47,831 nt of DNA from Melioribacter roseus (GCA_020722005.1 DYLP01000019.1:1-47831), one strand, 5' to 3'. Numbered from the stretch's first letter, positions 6,532 through 18,794 are shown. Numbers and translations are program-made. Notes: a model not told the origin generated them from the sequence alone.

Positions 6532-8394
6532 TCAGGCAATATCTCTGAACTGGAGTTCATATAATTTTTTATAAATACCATTTTCATTCTTAATCAAATC
6601 TTCATGTTTGCCGTCCTGAACAATTTTACCATGTTCGAGTACGAGAATTCTATCGGCATTGCGAATTGTGCTGAGACGATGCGCAATAACAAAGACGGTA
6701 CGGCTCTGAAGTAATCTTTCAATGGCCTCCTGTACGAGAACTTCCGATTCATTGTCGAGCGAAGAAGTGGCTTCGTCGAGAATCATAATAGGAGGATTTT
6801 TGAGGATTGCCCGGGCAATTGATATCCTCTGACGTTGACCGCCGGAAAGTTTTGTTCCTTTTTCTCCTATAATCGTATCGTATTGATGAGGTAATTCCAT
6901 TATAAATCTATGTGCATTGGCTGCTTTGGCAGCTTCAATAATTTTTTGATCGCTGCAGTCTGTTAGTCCATACGCAATATTACTTCTCACCGTATCGTTG
7001 AAGAGCACTGTTTCCTGAGTAACTATCCCCATCAGTTTTCTCAGGTCTTCAATTTTGAAAGAACGGATATCGACACCGTCGAGCAAAATTGAACCTTCGA
7101 CAGGGTCGAAAAATCTGGGAATCAAATCGACAAGTGTAGTTTTGCCAGCTCCACTACTTCCAACGATTGCTATAATTTTTCCTTTATCGGCTGTAAAACT
7201 AATACTATCGAGCACAAGCGAATCGGAGTCTTCGTAATGAAATGATACATTTCGAAATTCAAGTTTATCATTGAATTCTTTCAGCGGGACAGGATTATCC
7301 GGATCTTTTATTGACGGTTCGGTATCAATTATCTCGAAGATTCTATCGGCAGCTGCACTCGACTCTTGAATTCTATTGTTAACACTGCTCAGTTCTTTGA
7401 CTGGTGGCATCAGCTGAAAAATGGCAAATAGGAATCCAATGAATTGACTTGCAGTAATTGATTTATCGACGAGTACAAGCTGAGCTCCGAAATAAATAAT
7501 TACCACGCCAACAATAACGCTTAGAAATTCAGTAGTGGGACTCGAAATATTTCTTATACGGGTAATTTTTAAGGATAGTTTGAAAAAACTTTCGGTTTCG
7601 TCTTCAAATTTTTTGTTTTCATATTCTTCCATACCAAAAGCTTTTACAATTTTGATTCCAGTAATGGTTTCGTGAAGACGATTAGTAAGATCGGCAATTT
7701 TCTGTTGTAGCAAGCCGCTTTGCTTTCTAATAATTAATCCGATATAACTAATTACAACCAGTGAGAAAGGTAGAACAACGAGAGAAAAAAGAGTTAGTTT
7801 CCAGCTAATAGCAATAGCAATACCCAGGAAAACAATTATCTTTAACGGTTCTCGGATAAGGTTCAGAAAGACGGCGGAAATACTTGAATTGACAGCATTG
7901 ACGTCATTCATGATTCTGGAAATCAGGTTGCCAGTCTTTTCATTCTTGAAATAACTCATTGGCAATTTATGCAGATGTCGATAAGCCTGATTCCGCAAGT
8001 CTTTTATTACGCCCTGCTCAACGAACGCAAGGAAATAAGCCTGCAGATAACCGAATAAATTTTTCCCCAGGAAAGCGATGATTATAAGCAGACAAATTTT
8101 AATCAACACTTCGGAAACGGAACCCCCAAAAATAAACGTTTGTATTTCATTCAAAAGTCGATTCACTTCCTGCACAATCCAGAAATCGCCGTTTGAATTT
8201 ATTCCACTCTTTTGAAGAGCCACAGATGAACCTTCGCTCACGCCTTTTTGCTGGAACAGTGTATCGAGCAATGGAATCGACAAATAAATCGACGCTCCGT
8301 CTAACAAAGCAGAAAATATCGTAAAGACGATTGAAGCTGTCAGATGTTTCCAGTAGGGTTTAAGATAACCAACAATTCTAAAATATGTTCTCAT
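6532..8394 (-). CDS. MsbA-like ABC lipid/glycolipid exporter
   Basis: This is a half-transporter of 620 residues with a six-helix membrane domain (about 15-335) fused to an ATPase domain. The ATPase has Walker A GSSGAGKTT (412-420), signature LSGGQ (516-520), Walker B MILDE (537-541) and the switch histidine in VIAHRLST. Family members of this architecture flip lipid A-core (MsbA) or other amphiphiles, and multidrug export is an alternative. A hydrophilic insertion of about 35 residues lies between the first two helices. Its ATG overlaps the stop of the upstream lipoprotein gene by 4 nt, and a glycosyltransferase follows by 2 nt, favouring an envelope-glycolipid substrate. Confidence 0.9.
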   Translation of the reverse strand: MRTYFRIVGYLKPYWKHLTASIVFTIFSALLDGASIYLSIPLLDTLFQQKGVSEGSSVALQKSGINSNGDFWIVQEVNRLLNEIQTFIFGGSVSEVLIKICLLIIIAFLGKNLFGYLQAYFLAFVEQGVIKDLRNQAYRHLHKLPMSYFKNEKTGNLISRIMNDVNAVNSSISAVFLNLIREPLKIIVFLGIAIAISWKLTLFSLVVLPFSLVVISYIGLIIRKQSGLLQQKIADLTNRLHETITGIKIVKAFGMEEYENKKFEDETESFFKLSLKITRIRNISSPTTEFLSVIVGVVIIYFGAQLVLVDKSITASQFIGFLFAIFQLMPPVKELSSVNNRIQESSAAADRIFEIIDTEPSIKDPDNPVPLKEFNDKLEFRNVSFHYEDSDSLVLDSISFTADKGKIIAIVGSSGAGKTTLVDLIPRFFDPVEGSILLDGVDIRSFKIEDLRKLMGIVTQETVLFNDTVRSNIAYGLTDCSDQKIIEAAKAANAHRFIMELPHQYDTIIGEKGTKLSGGQRQRISIARAILKNPPIMILDEATSSLDNESEVLVQEAIERLLQSRTVFVIAHRLSTIRNADRILVLEHGKIVQDGKHEDLIKNENGIYKKLYELQFRDIA

Positions 8395-9602
8395 AATATT
8401 AATTTAAGACCGCAACCGCCGGGAATATTAATTCGGTCGTATATTTTATCGTTTACAAAATCGTATATTCCGATTCCGGATATACCGTTATTTTTTTCGT
8501 CAAAAAATAATAAGTTCCCACGAACTAATAAATTCATGAAAGAAGGTCCGTGAAAAGTTTGTTGTATGCGCATTGCATAATTGTCAATAACTATCAACTC
8601 CGATTTTATATTATTTTCAGGAGATTCAAATATAAGAAAGAGATATCTATCGTCAGGTGTCCATACGTTTCGGAACAATTTTCCTTTATACTCCTTAATT
8701 AGGATTTCTTTATTCTCTTCGATGCTCTTCAGATAAATAAAACTCGTGCTATCCTCATAAACGCATCTTAAGTGGAATCTAACTTTTGGGGAAATCGAAA
8801 CAGGTCTTAAGGACGACGGCGCTGGAAATCCGTCCTTCGTTAAGTTAAATTTTCTTTCTGATAATCTCTTTGAATTACCTTCTTTGTCAAAAGAATAGAT
8901 AGTCTGAATGAATATTTGAGTATTCAAAGTATCTGGTTTTGTAAAATTAACTTTGAACGTGTCCTTATTTTCCCAGTAAGTATAAATTTGCATCCCCCTA
9001 CCGAAATAAAAGATTTCATTTAGATCATCACTCTGATTTTTATAGTGATATAACCTTGCATCTTTAACGAAAGGGAACTCCCCTTTTATACCCCAACTTA
9101 ATGCGGTAACAACAAACGCATAATTCCAGTCATTAGAATAACTGAGGGAAAGAACCTTTCTACCCCAACGACTCCAGTAATGAGTCGATTTCTTTTTTAC
9201 CAAATCGTATTTGTATAGCGATTGTCTTCCCTGATAATACCCGATAAATAATATTGTACGATAATTATCATTTACAAACCTATTTTTATAATAAATTTTG
9301 TAGTTATTGATCCCAAATTTTCTGAACAAGTTAAATCCAGCTTTCCCGGCTTCGAATATTGTTGGATAATTGCCTGATAATAAAAGATAACTGCCCGATA
9401 GTTTTTTTTTCACCTTGTAATCTGTCAATACAGAATCACCGAGTTTTTCAGCATAATGAATTAACTTTAGAGGGTCCCGGGATTCCTTTAACACAATGGA
9501 ATAACCATCTTGAACTTTAATTTCTTTTTCAGTACTGCAACTTATTGCCAGAACAACAATTGAAAATATCAGGAGTAATATTTTAATTAGCTTTACATAC
9601 AT
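8391..9602 (-). CDS. Lipoprotein of unknown function
   Basis: This 403-residue protein has a lipoprotein signal peptide ending in LAISC, so Cys22 is probably lipidated. The mature part is rich in aromatic beta-strand segments of the form YLFLIFESPENN and YNYAFVVTAL-like repeats, with N-terminal YKYDLVKKK and late ELIVIDNYAMRIQQ stretches. This suggests a beta-propeller-like (TolB/WD-type) periplasmic domain, but I do not recognise a named family. The start is the ATG at 9602, 3 nt after the xerD stop, and the stop overlaps the MsbA-like gene. Its place between recombinase and exporter is conserved only as far as this window shows, so no function is assigned. Confidence 0.75.
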   Translation of the reverse strand: MYVKLIKILLLIFSIVVLAISCSTEKEIKVQDGYSIVLKESRDPLKLIHYAEKLGDSVLTDYKVKKKLSGSYLLLSGNYPTIFEAGKAGFNLFRKFGINNYKIYYKNRFVNDNYRTILFIGYYQGRQSLYKYDLVKKKSTHYWSRWGRKVLSLSYSNDWNYAFVVTALSWGIKGEFPFVKDARLYHYKNQSDDLNEIFYFGRGMQIYTYWENKDTFKVNFTKPDTLNTQIFIQTIYSFDKEGNSKRLSERKFNLTKDGFPAPSSLRPVSISPKVRFHLRCVYEDSTSFIYLKSIEENKEILIKEYKGKLFRNVWTPDDRYLFLIFESPENNIKSELIVIDNYAMRIQQTFHGPSFMNLLVRGNLLFFDEKNNGISGIGIYDFVNDKIYDRINIPGGCGLKLIL

Positions 9603-9605
9603 AAA

Positions 9606-10496
9606 TTATCCACGTGGATGGTGGTCTCGGTGCATTTGCTTGACAAATTCCCTATCGACATGCGTATAAATCTGGGTTGTGGAAATATCGGCATGACCGA
9701 GCATCTCCTGTACAGCTCTCAAATCGGCACCTCCCTCAATCAGATGCGTGGCGAATGAATGTCTGAAAGTATGGGGATGAATTTCTTTTTCGATGCCCGC
9801 TTCTTTTGAATAACGTTCAAATATTTTCCAGATCCACATCCTTGATAATTTTGTCCCGCGTCTACTCAAGAAAACAAAATTTTCTGACCTGACTTGATTC
9901 TTTAAAAAAGGTCGGCCCTTTATAAGATATTCGTTAATCCAGTAAACGGCACTTTTACCTACCGGTACAAATCTTTCTTTTGAACCTTTGCCAAGCACTC
10001 TGATTACTTCATCTTCAAAAAGCAGATCGGTCATCCTCAAATTGATTAATTCAGATACACGCAAACCCGAAGAATAGAACAATTCGAGAATGGCTCGGTC
10101 CCGTAAACCTATAGGCGTTGAAGCATCGACACTCTCTAATATCAAATCAATCTCTTCGACGGAAAGGACGGAAGGAAGTTTTCTTGATTTTTTGAGTCCT
10201 GTAAGTTTTTCTGTTGGGTTTGACGAAACATAATTCATATTTTCAAGAAAACTCCAGAAACCTCTTAATGCCGACATATATCTTGCTGAAGTAGAAGAAT
10301 CGATACCGAGCTGTCTTATTTCTTCAAAATATTTTGAAATAACTTCAGAAGTAACTTCGTCGAGGTCGGAAACATTTTCTCTGTATAGAAAATCGAAAAA
10401 TTTTTTCAAATCGGATTGATAACTGCTGACGGTATTTTCTGAAAGGTTCTTTTCATACAAAAGAAGAGTCAGATATTCTTTAAGAAAAGACTCCAT
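9606..10496 (-). CDS. xerD: Tyrosine recombinase XerD/XerC type
   Basis: Xer recombinases resolve chromosome dimers at dif, usually with FtsK. The protein has 296 residues with an N-terminal SAM-like core-binding domain (1-90) and a C-terminal catalytic domain. All six catalytic residues are visible: Arg146 (SGLRVSEL), Lys170 (LGKGSKERF), His242 and Arg245 (HTFRH), His268 (LGHADISTTQ) and Tyr277 (IYTHV). The length and motifs fit a chromosomal Xer protein rather than an integron or phage integrase. It sits in a housekeeping operon with no flanking repeats. Whether it is XerC or XerD is less certain, and ftsK lies elsewhere in the window (26824-29277). Confidence 0.93.
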   Translation of the reverse strand: MESFLKEYLTLLLYEKNLSENTVSSYQSDLKKFFDFLYRENVSDLDEVTSEVISKYFEEIRQLGIDSSTSARYMSALRGFWSFLENMNYVSSNPTEKLTGLKKSRKLPSVLSVEEIDLILESVDASTPIGLRDRAILELFYSSGLRVSELINLRMTDLLFEDEVIRVLGKGSKERFVPVGKSAVYWINEYLIKGRPFLKNQVRSENFVFLSRRGTKLSRMWIWKIFERYSKEAGIEKEIHPHTFRHSFATHLIEGGADLRAVQEMLGHADISTTQIYTHVDREFVKQMHRDHHPRG

Positions 10497-10499
10497 CTC

Positions 10500-12683
10500 C
10501 TAACCCTCTTTCTTATTGTTTTCCATTTCGTCCTGTTTCGGGTATCGGATTCTTTTGTGATGCTGACCCAAAAGAATGTTTTTAAATGACTCTTTTATTT
10601 TTTTTATGTCCCTGAAAGTTAAATTAGAGTTATCCAATTGACCGTCGTTGATTCGGTCTTCTATAATATTATCGATAACATTTTCTATTTTAATCGGAGT
10701 GGGCTCAGTAATAGCGCGAATTGTCGATTCACACGCATCGGCAATCATAACTAATGCAGTTTCTTTCGTATTTGGTTTTGGACCTTTATATCGAAATTCA
10801 TTGATGTTCACATTTGCTTCGCCGTATAATTCCTTAGCTTTTTCATAAAAGTATTTAAGTACAATTGTTCCGTGGTGCATTGGTATGAAATCGATTATTT
10901 CCTGAGGCAAATTATATTCTTTTGCCAGTTCAATTCCTTTTGTAACGTGTTCAACAATAATTTTTACGCTTTCTTCTGGTTTCAATTTATCGTGAATATT
11001 TTCGGAAGCAGATTGATTTTCAACAAATGCCGTCGGTTTTATTAATTTACCAATATCATGGTAATAAGCTCCAACTCGTGCAAGTATTGGATTGGCAGAA
11101 ATTTCCACGGCGGCTGATTCAACCATTGTTCCAATTATCATTGAATGATTGAATGTGCCGGGAGCTTTTCTGGCAAGTTCTTTTAATAACGGATGATTGA
11201 AATCCGTCAGTTCCAGCAATGTAAGGTCCGTTGTTATGGCAAATATTTTTTCGATAAAAATAATAAGTCCATACGTAAGCACCGGACTTATCAGCGCATT
11301 TGATGCGGCATAAATTAAACTGAATCCCATTTGATTCAGAGTATCGAATCTTTCGAGTCCGAATGCCACAATGCTTACAAAATATCCTACAAGTATAAAA
11401 AAGAAGGAACGGAAGATCTGACTCCGATTTTTGATATCCCTTACGGTATATGCAGTAAGAGCTCCTGCAACTATATTCATAACGGCAAAAATATAATCGT
11501 TGCCCCTCAATCCAGCCACAATCAATGAAGTTACAACTGTCCCGTAAAATCCTACACGAGAATCAAAAATTATCGTTAACAACATCGATGCAACTGCAAC
11601 TGGCACTAGTAATTCAGCTCCTACAGGCAAATTAAGCTGATAAATCGAGTATGCAAAAAAGCTTATGAAAAGAAATATAATCGAGATCAGTAGTATTCTA
11701 ACGTTATCATTAAAAATTTTTTTTCTGAATAGATAGATGTACAAAATGAAAGGCAGCAAGATAATTCCAATATGAAGAAATTTTCCGATGCCTTGTGTAA
11801 TCTTTCCTGAAAAAGTTATTTCTTCACCTTTAGCAATTCGGTAAGAATCGATTTTTTGTTTTATTTCAGGAGTTATCCGATCGTGTTTGGCTACTATTCT
11901 TTCGTTTTCATTTACTATACCAACGACTTTGGGTACGCGGTCTATAGCAGTCTGAATTGCTAACTGTGTTTCGTCGTAGCTGTAATTAATGTTCGGTTTT
12001 AAAAAGTAGAATATATACTCCGTAAGAGCCGAAATAAGCTCGTCGTCATTTCCCACATTTGCTCTTAAAAAACTTTCTATAAATTTACTCACAGACGAAA
12101 TGTCGAAATAAAATGTTTTTGGATTTATCCTTTCATATTTACCCTGTCGCACAGTTATGCTATCTCTGTTAATATCGGCGTACTGCTGGTCAATTAATCC
12201 GCGATTATAAATTCTTTTTATTAGTTCTTCTGTCAATTTAAGCAAGCTTCTGAACGAATTGATATGCAAATTGTTGAATGATGCCGGATTTCTTTTTAAA
12301 CGATAAAAGATTTCTGCAGACGAATTGCTAAGCGGAATATATTTGAAAAATTCTTCCCTGGATAATTTTTGCTGAAGAAATTTATTATACCTCTTTAAGG
12401 AATCAAGGCTCGACTCGATAACATTATCGTCCCTGGTGAAAACTGGCAATACTTTAGATGAAGCAGCCTGGCTTTCTTTTCTGTAAGTTTCTGGGTCTTT
12501 AAGAATTTCAAAAGTCTTCGATGCAATAAGGTCATCCTGAATCCAGATCGAGCCAACATTTACTTCCGATTCTATAGTTTCCCCTGTTGGAAACATAAAG
12601 GCAATAAGCAATACCGTCCCAAAAGCTATTAAAAGCTTTATCTTGAAGTCAGTTTTAAAATTTCTGTTTTTAAAGAAACTCAT
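10500..12683 (-). CDS. pgpH: 7TM-HD family phosphohydrolase, PgpH-like c-di-AMP phosphodiesterase
   Basis: This 727-residue membrane protein has one N-terminal helix (about 16-31), a large extracytoplasmic domain (32-300), a seven-helix bundle (about 303-480) and a cytoplasmic HD domain. The HD metal site is visible as FNHS (His513), AYYHDIGK (His542-Asp543) and two later histidines in IVEHVTKG and MHHGT. This architecture is that of Listeria PgpH, which hydrolyses cyclic di-AMP. That substrate is inferred from family knowledge. The gene lies 3 nt from each neighbour (HAD phosphatase and xerD). No diadenylate cyclase gene is in the window. Confidence 0.9.
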   Translation of the reverse strand: MSFFKNRNFKTDFKIKLLIAFGTVLLIAFMFPTGETIESEVNVGSIWIQDDLIASKTFEILKDPETYRKESQAASSKVLPVFTRDDNVIESSLDSLKRYNKFLQQKLSREEFFKYIPLSNSSAEIFYRLKRNPASFNNLHINSFRSLLKLTEELIKRIYNRGLIDQQYADINRDSITVRQGKYERINPKTFYFDISSVSKFIESFLRANVGNDDELISALTEYIFYFLKPNINYSYDETQLAIQTAIDRVPKVVGIVNENERIVAKHDRITPEIKQKIDSYRIAKGEEITFSGKITQGIGKFLHIGIILLPFILYIYLFRKKIFNDNVRILLISIIFLFISFFAYSIYQLNLPVGAELLVPVAVASMLLTIIFDSRVGFYGTVVTSLIVAGLRGNDYIFAVMNIVAGALTAYTVRDIKNRSQIFRSFFFILVGYFVSIVAFGLERFDTLNQMGFSLIYAASNALISPVLTYGLIIFIEKIFAITTDLTLLELTDFNHPLLKELARKAPGTFNHSMIIGTMVESAAVEISANPILARVGAYYHDIGKLIKPTAFVENQSASENIHDKLKPEESVKIIVEHVTKGIELAKEYNLPQEIIDFIPMHHGTIVLKYFYEKAKELYGEANVNINEFRYKGPKPNTKETALVMIADACESTIRAITEPTPIKIENVIDNIIEDRINDGQLDNSNLTFRDIKKIKESFKNILLGQHHKRIRYPKQDEMENNKKEG

Positions 12684-12686
12684 TTA

Positions 12687-13529
12687 CTACCTAACTTTTA
12701 AGAGTAGATGAAGGAATTCATTGATACCCCCATTATTATTATCACTCTTAGTAACCATGTCTGCCAATTTTTTTAATTCGGGTATTGCATTTGCCATGGC
12801 GATTTTCACTGCGTTCGTTTCAAACAGGGAAATATCATTGTACCAATCTCCTATTACTGCCGTTTCCTTAAGGCTGATTTTTAATTTACGGCAAAGTTTG
12901 AGCAATCCTTTGCCTTTACTCGATCCGATATTTCTAATTTCAAGATAATAGATTCCTCCGTGGTTGTGCGATTTATAATAATTGCTACGAATGCCGTAGA
13001 CATAAGGGAAACTCATCTTATGAGCTAACTTTGTAATATTATCCCTGAAATCGTTCATCATTACTATTTCAAGTACGTCGGAAACATAATCTTTATAATC
13101 GTCAACTTTCTTAAAAATTGCGCCGTATTTCTCCAATAATTCCAATGCAACAGAGTTTCTTGTAGTGTAAAAAACTGCGTCGGTACTGCACAGCACATGA
13201 GTCATGGAATATTTTGCCGCAAGCGAAAGTGCACGTTTAACATGCTTTTCTTTAATGCACGACTCATATATAATTTCATTGTTAAGAGGATTTACAATAT
13301 GGGTACCGTCCAGTGCTATTATCGGTATTTTGATGCCGAGATTCAAAATGTGCGTTACAACAGTGTTTGCCAAACGCCCCGTTGCAATTGTAAACATTAC
13401 ACCCTTTTCTTCGAGCAACTTTACAAGTTTAATTGTATCTTCATTTAATCTGTCATTATTATCGACAACTGTACCGTCAAGATCGAAAACCACAAGTTTG
13501 ATTTTTCTTAAGATATCCGGATTAATCAT
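12687..13529 (-). CDS. Cof-type HAD-superfamily phosphatase
   Basis: This 280-residue cytoplasmic hydrolase has the HAD motif I nucleophile VVFDLDGTV (Asp16, Asp18), motif II TIATGR (48-52), Lys205 before a KGKGLL helix and motif III GDWYND (Asp228, Asp232). A C2B-type cap occupies the middle (about 85-195), as in the Cof/YbiV group, which dephosphorylates sugar phosphates, FMN or other small metabolites. The substrate cannot be read from sequence. It is the first gene of the eight-gene operon ending with the thioredoxin-fold gene. A TTGATA-N17-TATATA promoter-like sequence precedes it. Confidence 0.85.
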   Translation of the reverse strand: MINPDILRKIKLVVFDLDGTVVDNNDRLNEDTIKLVKLLEEKGVMFTIATGRLANTVVTHILNLGIKIPIIALDGTHIVNPLNNEIIYESCIKEKHVKRALSLAAKYSMTHVLCSTDAVFYTTRNSVALELLEKYGAIFKKVDDYKDYVSDVLEIVMMNDFRDNITKLAHKMSFPYVYGIRSNYYKSHNHGGIYYLEIRNIGSSKGKGLLKLCRKLKISLKETAVIGDWYNDISLFETNAVKIAMANAIPELKKLADMVTKSDNNNGGINEFLHLLLKVR

Positions 13530-13553
13530 AATTATTGGAACATTTGATATTTA

Positions 13554-13582
13554 TATATAGGAATTTGATAAACATATATCAA
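13554..13582 (-). promoter_or_regulatory. Candidate promoter for the HAD-pgpH-xerD-msbA-nadK operon
   Basis: On the minus strand TTGATA (13577-13582) and TATATA (13554-13559) are 17 nt apart, and about 25 nt lie between the -10-like box and the ATG. The region is very AT-rich, so chance matches are likely. Confidence 0.35.
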
Positions 13583-13624
13583 TAAATTTATTGAATTCTA
13601 TTTGATTGAGTTTTTGAGAACGGC

Positions 13625-13984
13625 TCAGTCCTGCTGAAGTTCTTTCAAAGCTTCTTCGACTGTATCGTGAATATATAGTACCCTGTCGAGTTGAGAGATT
13701 TGAATTAAAGCTCTTACGTTTTTTGTGGGAGCTGCCAGTTTAAGTATGCCGTTATTTGCCTGAAGAATTCGGTATGCTAACAATATTGCACTAAGTCCAG
13801 AACTATCGCAGTAGTCTACTTCTGAAAGGTCGATTATAAGTTTATTGATATCGCCTGTGTGTAGCAGAATAGTAAATTCACCTTTAACAAAACCTGCAAT
13901 TGATGTATCTAAACGCTTTTCGTTGAGCTTAATAATTGCTATATCTTTTATTTTTTTTAATTCGTAATTAATATTTTCATTCAT
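13625..13984 (-). CDS. STAS-domain anti-sigma factor antagonist
   Basis: This 119-residue single-domain STAS protein follows the SpoIIAA/RsbV pattern: KKIKDIAIIKL strand, then VDYCDSSGLSAILLAYR with the regulatory serine at 61 or 62. Such proteins bind anti-sigma kinases (SpoIIAB/RsbW type) and are switched off by serine phosphorylation. The start is the ATG at 13984. A TAGATTTG box (14010-14017, minus strand) lies about 26 nt upstream and resembles the -7 element of this group, but a good upstream partner is lacking. No kinase gene lies next to it. It is separated by 64 nt from the unknown gene upstream. Confidence 0.88.
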   Translation of the reverse strand: MNENINYELKKIKDIAIIKLNEKRLDTSIAGFVKGEFTILLHTGDINKLIIDLSEVDYCDSSGLSAILLAYRILQANNGILKLAAPTKNVRALIQISQLDRVLYIHDTVEEALKELQQD

Positions 13985-14048
13985 TCTAATATCTTCTCTT
14001 TCTCATTTACAAATCTAATAATTCATCCAATTATTAAAAAGAAATATG

Positions 14049-14573
14049 TTAAAACATATTAAAAAAACTAATTAAACTTCTGTAGAACACAGCTGGTTCT
14101 TTTGTACTTGAACAATAGTAGAAATTATAGAATTCCATAAGCTCGCCGTTGTCAGAAGCAAATCGGATTCTGCCATTTATCGAATTAGAAACAGCTGCGT
14201 AGAAAAGTTTACCCGGACGATTTAAATCAATTACAAGATCACACACAATATTATTAAGTTTATCAATCAATTGCTTTGATGGCAAATTCAATCTTGTAAT
14301 ATCATTATCATCGTATTCAATTTTTGCAACATTATCAGATATTTTTTCCGATAGTTTCCTGTTAACAAATACAGTCGTTTCTTTCCCGTGTATTGTAAAG
14401 TATCTTACTACATCAAGTGCTTCGTCGAACTCTGTAAGTTTCTCAGGCATTATTATAAATATTTTCTTCGATTTTCTTATTAGTCCGTTGAATACTGATT
14501 GTTCTTTCGGATTTTTCTTCAATTTCAATTTGAGTAGAAACTTGCCGATGTTATATTTTAATTTTTCCAGCAT
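14049..14573 (-). CDS. Conserved-looking protein of unknown function (174 aa)
   Basis: I do not recognise this gene with confidence. The protein has no signal peptide. It begins with a basic amphipathic segment and continues in an alternating strand/helix pattern with KIFIIMPEKLTEFDEALDVVRYF (about residues 37-59) and LVIDLNRPGKLFYAAVSNS (about 112-130). That outline looks like half of a Rossmann/GT-B fold such as the N-terminal domain of family 9 glycosyltransferases, or the DUF6913-type small proteins of Bacteroidota. It is too short for a complete GT-B enzyme. It starts 5 nt after the ligA stop, so it is cotranscribed with DNA ligase. Confidence 0.65.
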   Translation of the reverse strand: MLEKLKYNIGKFLLKLKLKKNPKEQSVFNGLIRKSKKIFIIMPEKLTEFDEALDVVRYFTIHGKETTVFVNRKLSEKISDNVAKIEYDDNDITRLNLPSKQLIDKLNNIVCDLVIDLNRPGKLFYAAVSNSINGRIRFASDNGELMEFYNFYYCSSTKEPAVFYRSLISFFNMF

Positions 14574-14578
14574 ATAAA

Positions 14579-17411
<2,833 letters not shown>

Positions 17412-17420
17412 TTTAAATCT

Positions 17421-18794
17421 CTATTTGATTTTTATTAATTTCGCCGCGAACGACCCATCGACTCCATGAATATGCGGGAATGTACTTACACAACCATTTT
17501 CGTCTACATAATCTTCTGCAATTATGTCGCCTGCAGATACTAATTGAAAATCGGGATTATTGTCTAAGAATTTTTTTATCAGTTCGTAATTTTCCTCCGG
17601 TTCGATCGTACAAGTGCTATAGACAAGACTGCCTCCGGGTTTGAGCAACGATGCACCTTTAGTCAATAAATTGTATTGAATATTAACAATTTTTCTGATA
17701 TCTCCCAAATCTTTCTTCCATTTAAGGTCGGGTTTTTTGGTTAGAGTTCCCAGCCCTGAACACGGCGCATCAACAAGCACTCTGTTAAATAGCTGTTCAT
17801 CTTCGTATTCGAGTGCGTCGATGGCTTTTGTGTGAACGTTGGTCACTTTGAGTCTTGAAAGATTCTTTTCCAAAATTTTCAATCTGCTTTCAAAACGATC
17901 GAGTGCCACAATTTCGCCTTCGTTTTTCATCAAATCTGCTATAAAGGCGGACTTGCCGCCCGGGGCAGCGCACAAATCCAATACTCGCATACCTGGCTCG
18001 GGATTTAATAATTTTACCGGCAGCCCTGTACTTTCGTCTTGTACGGTAAAATATCCGAGTTTGAAATATTTCCAGTCAGTAATATTTACAAGATTATTTA
18101 ATCTAATAAATTCAGGTAACAGTTTGCTGTCGGTGTATTTCAATTCAACTTCGTCGAGAAGTCTCTTTAATTCTTCTTTTGTGGTTACGAGGTTGTTAAC
18201 ACGGAGAGCCAGTACTGGTTTGTTGTTGTTGGCAGCAAGTAATTTTTCTGTACTTTCTCTGCCATATCGTGCCAGCCATCTTTTAACCATCCAGGTTGGA
18301 TGGGAATAATAAGTACTTAAATAGGCAACCAGGTCTTCTTCGGGATTTGGATATCTGATAGATTCCTTGTTTCTAATTATATTTCTCAGAAGTGCGTTTG
18401 TAAGGTCGGCATATTTTTGTCCCTGCAATTTTTTTACGAATTCAACCGCTTCATTGACTGCAGCATAATCAGGGACTTTATCCAGAAAAAGGATCTGATA
18501 GAGAGCCACTCTCAGTGCGTTTTTTACATTTGGAACACACTTTGAAAACTGTCCTTTAAAGAAACCTGTTAAAATCCAATCGAGTCGCTCCATCCATCTC
18601 ATCACACCATGTACAATTTCAAAAAGAAGCGCTTTGTCTAAGCTGTTTAAATTGGAATTTTTTAATTCAATCTCCAGTAATTTGTCCAGATACGCATCGG
18701 TTCTATCGACACGGTTGAGTATTTTTATTGCTTCTCCTCTTACACCTTCGAACAGGTTGGAACCCATTAGATTTATTGTGGTCGATTCATTCAT
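17421..18794 (-). CDS. rsmB: 16S rRNA m5C967 methyltransferase with NusB-like domain
   Basis: RsmB methylates C967 of 16S rRNA using S-adenosylmethionine. The protein has an N-terminal NusB-type RNA-binding domain (about 17-145) followed by a methyltransferase domain. The latter has a SAM motif LDLCAAPGGKS (272-282) and the two catalytic cysteines of the family, Cys345 in DAPCSG and Cys395 in YSTCT. The length of 457 residues is usual. The start is the ATG at 18794. It opens the rsmB-rodZ-ligA group and lies directly downstream of the rpmE terminator, so its own promoter should lie within the preceding 50 nt or transcription must read through. Confidence 0.94.
   Translation of the reverse strand: MNESTTINLMGSNLFEGVRGEAIKILNRVDRTDAYLDKLLEIELKNSNLNSLDKALLFEIVHGVMRWMERLDWILTGFFKGQFSKCVPNVKNALRVALYQILFLDKVPDYAAVNEAVEFVKKLQGQKYADLTNALLRNIIRNKESIRYPNPEEDLVAYLSTYYSHPTWMVKRWLARYGRESTEKLLAANNNKPVLALRVNNLVTTKEELKRLLDEVELKYTDSKLLPEFIRLNNLVNITDWKYFKLGYFTVQDESTGLPVKLLNPEPGMRVLDLCAAPGGKSAFIADLMKNEGEIVALDRFESRLKILEKNLSRLKVTNVHTKAIDALEYEDEQLFNRVLVDAPCSGLGTLTKKPDLKWKKDLGDIRKIVNIQYNLLTKGASLLKPGGSLVYSTCTIEPEENYELIKKFLDNNPDFQLVSAGDIIAEDYVDENGCVSTFPHIHGVDGSFAAKLIKIK

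Noticed and set aside
12529-12545. GTCATCCTGA inside pgpH resembling the 911-944 palindrome
   Set aside because: It is only one arm, lies within coding sequence and has no inverted partner.
17839-18309. A 156-codon plus-strand open frame opposite rsmB
   Set aside because: It covers the conserved SAM-binding region of RsmB in antisense, with no ribosome-binding site or family motif.
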